From an uncultured Bacteroidales bacterium (GTDB taxonomy: Bacteria > Bacteroidota > Bacteroidia > Bacteroidales > UBA932): DNA of 36,464 nt. The stretch is from assembly GCA_900319485.1 (NCBI GenBank), contig ONOQ01000026.1:1-36464 (forward strand). The letters run 5' to 3'. A model generated the notes under the pieces. It was not told the origin of the DNA. It did no database searches and was given only the letters and a program-made list of their open reading frames with translations. Positions 7,485 to 16,320 of this stretch are shown here, one piece after another (position 1 is the first letter of the stretch; each line of letters starts with the position of its first letter). Position numbers and translations under genes: made by a program.

Positions 7485-9967
7485 TCCACTATATATTCCA
7501 CTGCACCGCCTGCCGCAAGGGAAGCGAGGAAGCCGCGCACCTTTTCAGGGGTTACGGCCTGAATGCTCTCCGCGTAGCGGGAGTTCACGTCCTTGTTAAG
7601 GGCATAACGCACCTGCTGGGCGGCGGTAAAGCCCTCCGGCGACGCCATCCTCACCTTCACCCTTTCCATCAGGGAGTCTTTCCAGGCCTGGACATCCACC
7701 GCCGACGGCAGCCTTTTCCCGGCCTTTGCAATGGCTGCACGGACCGCCGTGACGGCCTTTGTGACATCCGGCTCCGCCACATCTCCCGGAAGGCCCCTAA
7801 CCAGCACCGGGAAGCAGGAAATCTCCATATAGAAACGCTCCTGGGGCTGGGTCATAGGGCCGATTGTTACATCGGCCGTAAAGCCATACGGCGCAAGTTC
7901 CCAGATAAGGGACTGCTTCATAACTTCCGACGCCACGATGGAAAGATAGTAGTTGTCCGACGTAACCGAAATTGGCGCCTCCATCACTACGCGGATGCCG
8001 CGGGGGCCCTTGTCCCCGTTTATGGTGACGGTGCCGTTCCGCTGCCTGAACTCCACGGGGCGGCGGGGGGTGGTGCCTTTCTGGACGCCAACTCCGCCAA
8101 GGTACCTGCCGAGGATGCGTTTTACCACGCCGGCATCAAGGTCTCCGGATATGATGAGGACTCCGTCGTTGAAACGGGCGAAACGGTCGGCGAAATAGGC
8201 CTCGGCCTTGATCTGGGTTTGAGCCGTGAGAGCCCCCGGACGCTCCGAATAACGGTATCCGGGATGCAACTGCGCATACAGTATATCCTCCGGCGACGGC
8301 TCCCTGAGTCCCTGGACGGCGCTGTAGCGGAGGAATTCCTCCCGGTTCATCTCACGCTCGTTGCATATGGCAAGGAGGGTCTTCAGGAGGAAGGCAAGTT
8401 TTCCGGAAGGGGCGCTGCCGCTTATGACAAGGCTGTTCAGGTGGACATCGGCATTCATTGAAAGGCCGTTCACCTCAAGCATATCCCTGAAAACGGGGGC
8501 GGGGATGCCGCCTACGTCGTAAAGCCCAAGCATAGGGCCGATATGCCCGCCTTCCCCTTCCTCAAGGTCAGGGATCTGGGACAGGCCGCCGCCCAGCACA
8601 AGCGAATAATTGAACATCCGGGAGCCCTTTATCTCCTTGTAGACCACCTTTACTCCGTTGGAGAAAGTCCACACCGTGCCGCCGGAAACGGGCTCCGGCT
8701 TCTCTTTCTGGATGCGGACCCTGGAAGGGGTGAAATCTATGCCGGCGGAGTCTGCGCCGTGCCAGGTATAATCGGCCTCAAAAGGTACTGTAAGGCCATT
8801 TTTATAGGTGGCATTGTAAACCATCAGAGCCTCTGCCGGATCCAGCGTATCCCTTGCCGACAACTCCAGCGTAAGGTTGTCCTCTCCCGCCAGAAGGGCC
8901 GATGCAAACTTATTGAAAAGCCTGGTCTCCGTCTCTTCAGGGACGTTTTTACGGGCAAAGAGGCGCACGCGCTCCGATGCCGGAGCAAGGTTGGCGCCAA
9001 AAAGGAAGTGGGCTATGCAGGGGCCCGTCTTGTCTTCCACCGCGGCCGCCTCCCTCAGAAGCCCCGGCCTCAGAACTTCCTTTGCATCCGTGAATTCCTT
9101 CACGCTTACCCCCTGGGCATCCATCGACGCCAGCGTACGGGCCATCACCCTCAGGGCGTGGTCTTCCTGACCCGGGGCTATGCCCGCCGTCACGGTATAA
9201 CGCTCGTCTCCCCTGTAGTCACAACTTCTCAGGGAATTGAAGGAGATGGAACTGCAGGTAACGCCTTCACGGGCGAAATCCTTCTCCAGCCTGTTTTTGA
9301 GGAGCACCAGGAATTCCAGCCCGAATATATCGGTCACAAGGGCCTGGGCGGTGTTCATAAACACGTCCGGAATGCGGTTTCCCGCATATGTGACGGAAAT
9401 GGAACCGGGGCCGATATTAAAATCCAGGGCCACCGGCTGATGAGGATTCCACTCGTACGCGGCCACCGGCCCGGGGGCGTCCAGTTTCTTAACAAGCAGA
9501 GAGAATATGTCCATCTTCTTCCTCAGTTCCACCGTAGGCGCAACGTCTCCGGAAACGATTATGGCCTGAGGGGCGCTGCTCTCCGCCATCTTCTGGAAAG
9601 TGTATAGAAGCATCGAATCAAGGACGTCCTTCTTATAGAACGGGACATCCCTGAAAGTATATACCGTGGAGCCCTCCCTTTCCGTGAGGAATCCATCCCT
9701 GGCGGGCCCTACGCCCATCCTTGCAAGGAAGGCCGATGACAGACCGGCGCGCTTTTCCGCCGTGAGGGAATCCCCTTTCTGGACAAGCGCTATCGAAGCG
9801 TATCCCTTTCTGACCGGGGCCTTTACAATATAATAGGAGGCGTCGCAGCCAAGTTTTCCCATCTCTATGGAAGGATCTGTCTGGAGCGGCGGCAATTGCT
9901 GGGCTGGCACAGTTATTGCGAAACAAAGCCCGGCGAGTATGATAAATATGCTTTTGAGTATATTCAC
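7481..9967 (-). CDS. Secreted M16 (insulinase-like) protein, apparently non-catalytic
   Basis: An 828-residue exported protein with a Sec signal peptide (hydrophobic residues about 5-20, probable cleavage near VPAQQ at 20-24). Its overall layout resembles two-lobed M16 peptidases: an N-terminal lobe, and a second lobe from about residue 440 with the 'YSLVLGGGLSQIPDLEEGEGGHI' region at the place where active members carry HxxEH. Here that stretch reads GGHIGPMLGL, with no HxxEH, and no such motif is seen in the first lobe either. So zinc-dependent proteolysis is unlikely. Non-catalytic M16 proteins are known as partners of active ones, but no active partner is in the window. The start codon is GTG (CAC at 9965-9967), which keeps the signal peptide. 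It lies 4 bases from a TAACTTTG -7 box, so the mRNA may be leaderless. Confidence 0.8.
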   Translation of the reverse strand: MNILKSIFIILAGLCFAITVPAQQLPPLQTDPSIEMGKLGCDASYYIVKAPVRKGYASIALVQKGDSLTAEKRAGLSSAFLARMGVGPARDGFLTEREGSTVYTFRDVPFYKKDVLDSMLLYTFQKMAESSAPQAIIVSGDVAPTVELRKKMDIFSLLVKKLDAPGPVAAYEWNPHQPVALDFNIGPGSISVTYAGNRIPDVFMNTAQALVTDIFGLEFLVLLKNRLEKDFAREGVTCSSISFNSLRSCDYRGDERYTVTAGIAPGQEDHALRVMARTLASMDAQGVSVKEFTDAKEVLRPGLLREAAAVEDKTGPCIAHFLFGANLAPASERVRLFARKNVPEETETRLFNKFASALLAGEDNLTLELSARDTLDPAEALMVYNATYKNGLTVPFEADYTWHGADSAGIDFTPSRVRIQKEKPEPVSGGTVWTFSNGVKVVYKEIKGSRMFNYSLVLGGGLSQIPDLEEGEGGHIGPMLGLYDVGGIPAPVFRDMLEVNGLSMNADVHLNSLVISGSAPSGKLAFLLKTLLAICNEREMNREEFLRYSAVQGLREPSPEDILYAQLHPGYRYSERPGALTAQTQIKAEAYFADRFARFNDGVLIISGDLDAGVVKRILGRYLGGVGVQKGTTPRRPVEFRQRNGTVTINGDKGPRGIRVVMEAPISVTSDNYYLSIVASEVMKQSLIWELAPYGFTADVTIGPMTQPQERFYMEISCFPVLVRGLPGDVAEPDVTKAVTAVRAAIAKAGKRLPSAVDVQAWKDSLMERVKVRMASPEGFTAAQQVRYALNKDVNSRYAESIQAVTPEKVRGFLASLAAGGAVEYIVE

Positions 9968-9971
9968 GCTG

Positions 9972-10000
9972 CAAAGTTAAGATTAAAATTGCTATATTTG
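9972..10000. promoter_or_regulatory. Divergent promoters for the M16-like gene and the TPR gene
   Basis: On the minus strand TAACTTTG (9979-9972) fits TAnnTTTG and points at the GTG start at 9967, leaving almost no leader. On the plus strand TATATTTG (9993-10000) fits the same consensus and precedes the TPR gene start at 10043, leaving a leader of about 38 bases. No convincing -33 TTTG is seen for either. Confidence 0.5.
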
Positions 10001-10042
10001 CAACTTGCACGCCAAGATTGAAATAATTTAAACTTTAAGGAT

Positions 10043-10975
10043 ATGAAGAAATTTTTAGTAGTGTTCGCATCTTTGGGCCTGGCACTGAGCGCAATGGCCC
10101 AGGATTTCAATGAGGCAGTAGAAACCTTCAACCAGGCCGCCCAGGCAGAATCAAAGGCAGAAGCCCTCAATCTTTTCAAGCAGGCTTACACCCAGTTCGT
10201 GGCTTGCGGTGAAGAGGCCGAGGCCCAGGACAAGGTGGAAGAACTCAAGGGTATCATCCCCGCATATTCCGTAGCAGTTGCCAAGGAAAGCATCGCCGCC
10301 AAGGATTATGACGCCGCCATCGTGGCCCTTGAGGCAGCAGCCGCAGACTGCGCAGAGTTCGGCGCCGAAGACAAGGCCGCAGAGGTAAATGACCTTTTCG
10401 GTTTCACCTATAAGGCATCTGCCAAGAAAGCCCTTGCCGCGAAGGATGCCCAGACCGCTTTCTCTCTCCTCAAAAAGAGCGTGGAGTATGATTCCAATGA
10501 CGGTGAGGCACAGTTCCTCCTTGGCCGTCTCTACCTCAGTTCAGGCAAGATCGACGAAGCAAAGGCCGCATTCGAGATTGCTTCCGCTAACGGAAGGGAG
10601 GCAGATGTCAAGAAGCAACTCTTCAACTACTACTACAACAACGGCCAGAAGGCCCAGCAGGCCAAGAAGTTCGCAGAGGCCGTAGAGGATTACAAGGCTG
10701 CCCTGGAAATCAATCCGGAGCCCGAGAAAGCCGCCATCTTCTTCAAGATGGGCATCAGTTACGGCGCACTTGGAAAGAAGGCCGAGCAGAACGAGGCCCT
10801 CAAGAAGTACTGCGCGCTTGATTCCGTAGCAGCAGCCAACGACGACATCCTCCTCACCATCGCCCAGAACGCCGTGGCCCTTAAGGATGCCGAAACCGCC
10901 AAGGAGTTCTACGGCAAACTTGCTTCCAGCAAGAACGAAGCCTACGCCAAAGAGGCCAAGAACTACCTGAAATAG
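10043..10975 (+). CDS. Secreted tetratricopeptide-repeat protein
   Basis: A 310-residue protein with a clear signal peptide (MKKFLVVFASLGLALSAMAQ, cleavage after residue 19 or 20) and then almost entirely helical sequence. TPR-like units are visible, for example 'DGEAQFLLGRLYLSSGKIDEAKAAF' near 155-180 and 'AKKFAEAVEDYKAALEINPEP' near 210-232. The protein is rich in Ala, Glu and Lys. TPR proteins generally serve as protein-protein scaffolds; here the location should be periplasm or outer membrane. It is a single-gene unit with its own TATATTTG promoter and a strong bidirectional terminator just after it. The specific partner is unknown. No GGCCGAT heptamers are seen in this gene. Confidence 0.88.
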   Translation: MKKFLVVFASLGLALSAMAQDFNEAVETFNQAAQAESKAEALNLFKQAYTQFVACGEEAEAQDKVEELKGIIPAYSVAVAKESIAAKDYDAAIVALEAAAADCAEFGAEDKAAEVNDLFGFTYKASAKKALAAKDAQTAFSLLKKSVEYDSNDGEAQFLLGRLYLSSGKIDEAKAAFEIASANGREADVKKQLFNYYYNNGQKAQQAKKFAEAVEDYKAALEINPEPEKAAIFFKMGISYGALGKKAEQNEALKKYCALDSVAAANDDILLTIAQNAVALKDAETAKEFYGKLASSKNEAYAKEAKNYLK

Positions 10976-10990
10976 GACGTCCTGACGTCA

Positions 10991-11028
10991 AAAAAATAAC
11001 CGGTGGAAAAATCCATCGGTTATTTTTT
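10991..11028. terminator. Bidirectional intrinsic terminator
   Basis: A 16-pair stem (A6-TAACCG-g-TGG against CCA-t-CGGTTA-T6) with one G-T wobble and a 6-base loop. It has a T-run on the plus strand and, read from the other strand, another T-run. It lies between the convergent TPR gene and the Lrp/AsnC gene and can serve both. A GACGTC direct repeat lies just before it (10976-10981 and 10984-10989). Confidence 0.9.
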
Positions 11029-11521
11029 AGTCCCTTCCGGAATATGAGGTGGACTTGAAGTCCTTAACCCAGACCTGGCGTTCGATGGGCTCATCCAGGG
11101 AGATCATAGTGTCCGTGGACTGGATGTAGGGAATCTTCTGGATGGTGTTCAGGAGCACCTCCATAAGGTGGTCGTTGTCCAGGCAGTAGAGTTTTGCAAG
11201 GATGGCGAAACGGCCGGTGATGAAATGGCACTCCACAATCTCAGGGATCTTCTTCAGATTTGCAATCACCTCAGGGTATTTTGTGGATTCGCTGAGGGAG
11301 ATGCTTACAAATGCGCAGATATTGAGACCCAGGGCCTGGGGCTTTACCAGAAGGCGGGAGCCGGTGATTACGCCGTTTGACTCCAACCTCTTGACTCTCT
11401 GGTGAATAGCCGCGCCCGAGACGCCGCATTCACGGGCAATCTCAAGGAAGGGCATACGTGCATTCTTTACCAGGAAGGAGAGGATTTTCTGGTCTACTTC
11501 ATCAATGTGATATTTTGCCAT
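11027..11521 (-). CDS. Lrp/AsnC family transcriptional regulator
   Basis: A 164-residue regulator. An N-terminal winged helix-turn-helix spans about residues 5-55 (DEVDQKILSFLVKNARMPFLEIARECGVSGAAIHQRVKRLESNGVI). A C-terminal RAM/AsnC ligand-binding domain of beta-alpha-beta-beta type spans about 65-145. Lrp/AsnC proteins bind DNA as dimers to octamers and respond to amino acids; the ligand here is not predictable. The C-terminal tail of about 15 residues is slightly longer than usual. A TATTTTTG -7 box (11556-11549, minus strand) precedes it, inside the 39-base gap after topA. Read-through from topA is also possible. The gene ends inside the bidirectional terminator. Confidence 0.92.
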   Translation of the reverse strand: MAKYHIDEVDQKILSFLVKNARMPFLEIARECGVSGAAIHQRVKRLESNGVITGSRLLVKPQALGLNICAFVSISLSESTKYPEVIANLKKIPEIVECHFITGRFAILAKLYCLDNDHLMEVLLNTIQKIPYIQSTDTMISLDEPIERQVWVKDFKSTSYSGRD

Positions 11522-11548
11522 AAGTTACACTTTTTAACTAACCAATGG

Positions 11549-11556
11549 CAAAAATA
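11549..11556 (-). promoter_or_regulatory. Putative -7 box for the Lrp/AsnC regulator
   Basis: Read on the minus strand, TATTTTTG matches TAnnTTTG and lies 27 bases before the regulator's start codon, between the topA stop and the regulator. No clear -33 TTTG is visible. Confidence 0.4.
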
Positions 11557-11560
11557 CAAA

Positions 11561-13870
11561 TTATTTTGATTTATTCCCCTTTCTAACGAACTTTTTTGTG
11601 GGTCCGCTTTCAGAAATAATCGCCTGACAGTCAGCCTCCGTCAAAGAAGCGGCATCTTTTCCGCGGGGAATCTTATAATTTGATTCTCCCTGCTTGATAT
11701 ACGGGCCGTACCGGCCGTTGATTATCTTGATGTCCCCGAACTCCGCAATGATCTCCTGGGCGGGTTTCTCCGCGGGAGTTTCGTTGATGAGGGCTTCGCA
11801 CTCCTCAAGCGTTATTGTAAGAGGGTCCTTTCCGCGTGGCAGTTTGACATTTCTGACACCATATTTGAGATAGGGGCCGAACTTTCCGCGGGTTGCAATG
11901 ACGTCAAGTCCCATGATCTTTCCTACGGTGCGCGGAAGTTCCAGGAGTTTCAGGGCATCGGAGAGAGTTATGGTTTCAATCAGTTGGTCCTTCCCGAGGG
12001 ATGCGCTCTGGCGGTTCTCCCCCTCTCCCTTCTGGACGTATGCGCCGAATTTTCCGAAGGTTGCCGTAACCATCTGGCCGTCCGGGGCAAGTCCCAGTTC
12101 ACGGGTGACGCGGCTGTAGCCCTTCTCCTGCAGCACCTTCTCCACATTATTGTGGAAAGGACGGTAGAACGAGCCTATGGTTGAACTCCAGTCCTTCTTT
12201 CCGTCGGCAATCTTGTCGAAATCCTCCTCAACTGTGGCGGTGAAGTCGTAGTCCAGGACATCGGCAAAATTATCCACCAGGAAATCCGTCACGATAAGGC
12301 CGATTTCCTGAGGCAGGAGTTTGCCTTTCTCCGCGCCCACAACCTCTTTCTTGACGCTTTCCTTGATGACGGAGCCCTTGAGGGTGAGGTTTTTCACCTC
12401 ATACACGGTGCCGGGCTTGTCTCCCTTCACGGCGTATCCGCGGCCGCGGGTAAGGGTGTCCACGGTGGCGGCGTATGTGGAAGGACGGCCAATCCCCAGT
12501 TCCTCCAGTTTCTTCACAAGCGTAACCTCCGAATAGCGCTGAGGCGGGGCGGTAAACTTGGAAAGGGCGTAGACGCCGTGCTCCGTGAGAGGGTCTCCGG
12601 CATTCAGGGACGGGAGCATAATCTCTACGTCGTCCTGGGAGTCGTCGTCGCGGCCTTCCATATATACTTTCATAAAGCCGTCAAAGAGAAGTTCAGTGCT
12701 CTGGAGGCCGTAAAGTTCAGGCCTTCTGTCCTGCTCTATGGTGATTGAGGTGTTCAGGACCTTGCTGGCGGCCATCTGGGATGCGATGGTGCGTTTCCAG
12801 ATAAGTTCATAAAGCGCCTTCTCCTGAGGGGTTCCGTCAATGCGGGGCGATCCGATGTATGTGGGACGGATGGCCTCGTGGGCCTCCTGGGCACCCTTTG
12901 ACTTGGTATGATACTGGCGGATATTGAGGTAATCCTGGCCGTAGCAGTCAAGGATATACTTCTTTGCCGCACCAAGAGCCAGGGAGGAGAGGTTGGTGGA
13001 GTCCGTTCTCATATAAGTGATGAGACCTCTCTCATAGAGAGTCTGGGCAACCCTCATAGTGGAGGCTACCGAAAAACGGAGTTTGCGGCCGGCCTCCTGC
13101 TGAAGCGTGGAGGTGGTGAAAGGCGGCGCAGGATAGCGCTCCCCGTCCTTTTTGTCGATGGAAGCGATCCGGTAATTTGCGCCGATACTCTCCTCCAGGA
13201 AAGTCCTTGCCTGGGCCTCTGAAGGGAATTTTGTGTCAAGGGTTGCCTTAAGGCCGATTTTTGAGCCCACCGGGCGGAATTCAGCCTCCACCCTGTAGAA
13301 AGGCTCCGGCTTGAAAGCCATAATCTCCTTCTCACGGTCTACGATAAGGCGGAGGGCCACACTCTGCACGCGGCCGGCGGAGAGTTTTGGCTGGATCTTC
13401 TTCCAGAGGATGGGAGATAGTTCGAATCCCACAAGGCGGTCCAGCACGCGGCGCGCCTGCTGGGCGTACACAAGGTTCATATCGATGTCCCTCGGGTGCT
13501 CTATGGCCTCAAGGATGGCGGGCTGGGTAATCTCGTGGAAGACAATACGGCGGGTCTTGTCCTTGGGGAGTTCCAGGGTCTGGGTGAGATGCCAGGAGAT
13601 GGCCTCTCCCTCACGGTCTTCATCGGAGGCAAGCCAGATTGTGGATGCGGAGTCTGCGAGTTTACGGAGATCCGCTACCACCTTCTTTTTGTCGGCGGGG
13701 ATGACGTACTCCGGCTTGAAGCCGTTCTCAACGTCCACGCCAAGATTATGTTCTTCCAGGTCCCTTATATGGCCGATTGACGCCTTTACCAGGAAATCCT
13801 TTCCCAGATACTTCTGAATGGTCTTCACCTTTCCGGGTGACTCCACGATGACTAGATTTTTGCCGCTCAT
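11561..13870 (-). CDS. topA: DNA topoisomerase I (type IA)
   Basis: Relaxes negatively supercoiled DNA by cutting one strand through a tyrosine-phosphate link. The Toprim domain is at the N-terminus (KNLVIVESPGKVKTIQKYLG, with acidic DEDREGEAISW near 80-92). The active-site region ITYMRTDSTNLS (about 285-296) carries the catalytic tyrosine. The C-terminus has repeats of the Toprim_C_rpt kind (GKFGPYLKYG...LPRGKDPLT and GRYGPYIKQG...IPRGKDAAS) instead of the Cys4 zinc fingers of E. coli TopA, as is usual in Bacteroidota. The ATG at 13870 (769 aa) is chosen because the next in-frame start upstream would add 29 residues without family resemblance and would overlap the promoter region. Confidence 0.95.
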   Translation of the reverse strand: MSGKNLVIVESPGKVKTIQKYLGKDFLVKASIGHIRDLEEHNLGVDVENGFKPEYVIPADKKKVVADLRKLADSASTIWLASDEDREGEAISWHLTQTLELPKDKTRRIVFHEITQPAILEAIEHPRDIDMNLVYAQQARRVLDRLVGFELSPILWKKIQPKLSAGRVQSVALRLIVDREKEIMAFKPEPFYRVEAEFRPVGSKIGLKATLDTKFPSEAQARTFLEESIGANYRIASIDKKDGERYPAPPFTTSTLQQEAGRKLRFSVASTMRVAQTLYERGLITYMRTDSTNLSSLALGAAKKYILDCYGQDYLNIRQYHTKSKGAQEAHEAIRPTYIGSPRIDGTPQEKALYELIWKRTIASQMAASKVLNTSITIEQDRRPELYGLQSTELLFDGFMKVYMEGRDDDSQDDVEIMLPSLNAGDPLTEHGVYALSKFTAPPQRYSEVTLVKKLEELGIGRPSTYAATVDTLTRGRGYAVKGDKPGTVYEVKNLTLKGSVIKESVKKEVVGAEKGKLLPQEIGLIVTDFLVDNFADVLDYDFTATVEEDFDKIADGKKDWSSTIGSFYRPFHNNVEKVLQEKGYSRVTRELGLAPDGQMVTATFGKFGAYVQKGEGENRQSASLGKDQLIETITLSDALKLLELPRTVGKIMGLDVIATRGKFGPYLKYGVRNVKLPRGKDPLTITLEECEALINETPAEKPAQEIIAEFGDIKIINGRYGPYIKQGESNYKIPRGKDAASLTEADCQAIISESGPTKKFVRKGNKSK

Positions 13871-13888
13871 ATCCTTCAAAATTTTATG

Positions 13889-13896
13889 CAAAGTAA
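13889..13896 (-). promoter_or_regulatory. Weak -7 box for topA
   Basis: On the minus strand TTACTTTG (one mismatch to TAnnTTTG) lies 18 bases before the topA start, with a TTTG about 21 bases further upstream. The spacing fits a Bacteroidota promoter, but the match is imperfect. Confidence 0.35.
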
Positions 13897-13930
13897 AGCA
13901 CAATCTGGGCAATTTTCCAAATTTTCTGAT

Positions 13931-13971
13931 TATTTTTGTAATTCCATATTTAGGCAAGACCTAAGGTCTTG
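13931..13971 (+). promoter_or_regulatory. PBP1A promoter -7 box and palindromic operator-like site
   Basis: TATTTTTG (13931-13938) is a good -7 box. In the predicted leader, CAAGACCTAAGGTCTTG (13955-13971) is a perfect 17-base palindrome: 8-base arms around one central base. It lies 28 bases before the PBP1A start. This could bind a dimeric regulator or fold as a small hairpin (6 pairs, 5-base loop). No regulator is identified. Confidence 0.5.
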
Positions 13972-13998
13972 TAAAGGACAAAATTTTTTTGCTCGGAT

Positions 13999-16320
13999 AT
14001 GACAGATCAAAATAAGAAGAAGGTCACCAAATGGTTCTGGATTCTCATCACCGCTCCGGTGGCGGCGGTTATCGGCCTGCTGTGCCTTGTGTGGGCCTTT
14101 GCCGATATCCCTTCGCTGGAAGAACTTGAGAACCCTGATTCCAAACTTGCAACCCAGGTAATCGCAGAGGAAGGGGAGATCCTTACCACTTATCATATAG
14201 AGAACCGTACGTTCGTCAGTTACGACGAACTTGCGCCTTCCCTTGTCCAGGCAGCCGTTGCAACGGAGGACAAACGCTTCTACAAGCATTCCGGAGTGGA
14301 CCTCCAGTCCCTTGGCCGCGTGCTTTTCAAAACCCTCCTCTCCAGGGATTCCTCCCAGGGCGGCGGCTCCACCATCACCCAGCAACTTGCAAAGACGCTC
14401 TATCCCCGCGGTGAACGCGTGGGCAAACTCAAGATGATATGGATAAAACTCAAGGAATGGATCACAGCCATAAAACTTGAGCGGAACTACACCAAGGAGG
14501 AGATAGTGGATATGTACCTCAACGCCATCTTCTTCGGCTCCAATTCATACGGCATATCATCGGCCGCAAACCAGTTCTTCGGCAAAAAGCCCTCCGAACT
14601 CCTCACCCAGGAGAGCGCGGTGCTGGTTGGAATGGTGAACAAGCCCACCCGCTACAACCCCGCAATCAATCCTGACAACGCCCTTAAGCGCCGCAACCTT
14701 GTGCTGGAGCGTATGCGTGAGATGAAATACCTCACCAAGGCGGAATGCGATTCCCTCCAGGCCCTTCCCATTGAACTTCACGCCCGCCAGGGAGACCGCA
14801 CCACCGGAGTAGGCCCCTATTTCAGGGATATGCTCCGCCGCACGCTCAGCGCTTCCAAGCCCAAGCGCTCCTCCTACTATATGGCGGAGGATTACAAGGC
14901 CGATTCCCTCCTCTGGGCCGACGACCCCCTCTACGGCTGGCTGAACAAGAATACAAAGAGCGACGGAACGCCGTATGACCTTGACCGTGACGGCCTGAGG
15001 ATATACACCACCATCAACTACAAGATGCAGCGCTACGCGGAGGAAGCCGTTGCAGAGCATCTTGGAAAGGACCTCCAGAAGGCCTTTGACAGGGAACTCA
15101 AGTATAGAAGGAATCCTCCTTTTATGGCCGATACCGAGAAATCCGTCATAGAGACCACAATGAAGCAGGCCCGCCGCTGGAGCGACAGAACCCGTATGAT
15201 GAAGGCTTCCGGCGCAACGGACGCGGAGATAGAGGCTTCCTTCAACGAACCCGTAAAGATGAGGGTCTTCACCTGGGACAAACCCGGCTACAGGGACACC
15301 GTTATGACTCCCAACGACTCAATCCGTTACTACAAGTCCTTCTTCCGCGCCGCGTTTATGGCCATAGAGCCCGGCACCGGCCACATCAAGGCATATGTGG
15401 GCGGCCCGGAATACCGTTACTTCAAATACGACAACGTCCGTCAGGGCAAGCGTCAGGTAGGTTCTACCGTAAAGCCCTTCATCTATACGCAGGCAATGGA
15501 GTCCGGTATGACTCCCTGCGACCCTGTCCTCAACTCCCCCGTGGTGATAGTCATCAACAAGGACGGAGACACCTGGTCTCCACAGGACACCCACGCCGAC
15601 GGAAGTATGGTGGATCTCACCTGGGGCCTTGCGCACAGTTCCAACTCGGTATCGGCCTATCTTATGAAGCAACTGGGCGCGGAATCCATGGTGTCCATGA
15701 TGAGAAAGATGGGAATCACAGGGTTCATAGACCCCGTGGTGTCGCTTTGCGTTGGCGCCGCAGACCTTTCCGTATATGATATGGTAACGGCCTACAACAC
15801 CTTCCCTTCCGGCGGCGTATACACCAATCCTATGTTCGTCACACGCATAGAGGACAGCGAAGGCAATATCCTGGGACAGTTCTCCACCCGTAAGCACGAG
15901 GCCCTTTCCCAGCGCACCACGGGAGAGATGCTCACTATGATGAGGGCCGTGGTGGACCAGGGCACAGGCGTAAGGCTTCGCCTCAAATACGGCCTCAAGG
16001 GAGAGATCGCGGGCAAGACCGGCACCACCAACGACAACTCCGACGGCTGGTTCATCGGCTACACCCCCCGCATCACCGCAGGTATCTGGGTTGGCTGCGA
16101 AGACCGCTACGTGCGCTTTGCCAACAACAGCCTGGGGCAGGGCGCAAATATGGCGCTTCCAATCTGGGGGCTCTGGATGAAGAAGGTCCTCAAGGACGGC
16201 ACCCTGGGCATATCGGAGGCCGATGTCTTCCCCGACGAACTTAAGGGCTACTGGTGCACCCCGGCAACGGAGCAGCAGGCCCCGGAAAAAGAAGATCTTG
16301 AAAATTATTACTTCGAATAA
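13999..16320 (+). CDS. Class A penicillin-binding protein (PBP1A type), glycosyltransferase/transpeptidase
   Basis: A bifunctional enzyme that polymerises lipid II into glycan strands and cross-links the peptides, anchored in the inner membrane. One N-terminal transmembrane segment (about 12-34) is followed by a GT51 domain with the catalytic glutamate in ATEDKRFYKH (about 87-96) and the GGGSTITQQLAK motif. The transpeptidase domain has all three motifs: STVK (catalytic Ser about 489), SSN (about 547) and KTG (about 672). The length of 773 residues is normal. The stop overlaps the ddl start (TAATG), placing both enzymes of peptidoglycan assembly in one transcript. A palindrome in the leader may be a regulatory site. 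Class A PBPs of this sort are beta-lactam targets. Confidence 0.95.
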   Translation: MTDQNKKKVTKWFWILITAPVAAVIGLLCLVWAFADIPSLEELENPDSKLATQVIAEEGEILTTYHIENRTFVSYDELAPSLVQAAVATEDKRFYKHSGVDLQSLGRVLFKTLLSRDSSQGGGSTITQQLAKTLYPRGERVGKLKMIWIKLKEWITAIKLERNYTKEEIVDMYLNAIFFGSNSYGISSAANQFFGKKPSELLTQESAVLVGMVNKPTRYNPAINPDNALKRRNLVLERMREMKYLTKAECDSLQALPIELHARQGDRTTGVGPYFRDMLRRTLSASKPKRSSYYMAEDYKADSLLWADDPLYGWLNKNTKSDGTPYDLDRDGLRIYTTINYKMQRYAEEAVAEHLGKDLQKAFDRELKYRRNPPFMADTEKSVIETTMKQARRWSDRTRMMKASGATDAEIEASFNEPVKMRVFTWDKPGYRDTVMTPNDSIRYYKSFFRAAFMAIEPGTGHIKAYVGGPEYRYFKYDNVRQGKRQVGSTVKPFIYTQAMESGMTPCDPVLNSPVVIVINKDGDTWSPQDTHADGSMVDLTWGLAHSSNSVSAYLMKQLGAESMVSMMRKMGITGFIDPVVSLCVGAADLSVYDMVTAYNTFPSGGVYTNPMFVTRIEDSEGNILGQFSTRKHEALSQRTTGEMLTMMRAVVDQGTGVRLRLKYGLKGEIAGKTGTTNDNSDGWFIGYTPRITAGIWVGCEDRYVRFANNSLGQGANMALPIWGLWMKKVLKDGTLGISEADVFPDELKGYWCTPATEQQAPEKEDLENYYFE

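Noticed and set aside
10976-10989. GACGTC repeated twice as a possible regulator site
   Set aside because: Lies after the TPR stop codon and before the terminator, where an operator makes little sense; 6-base repeats are easily chance.
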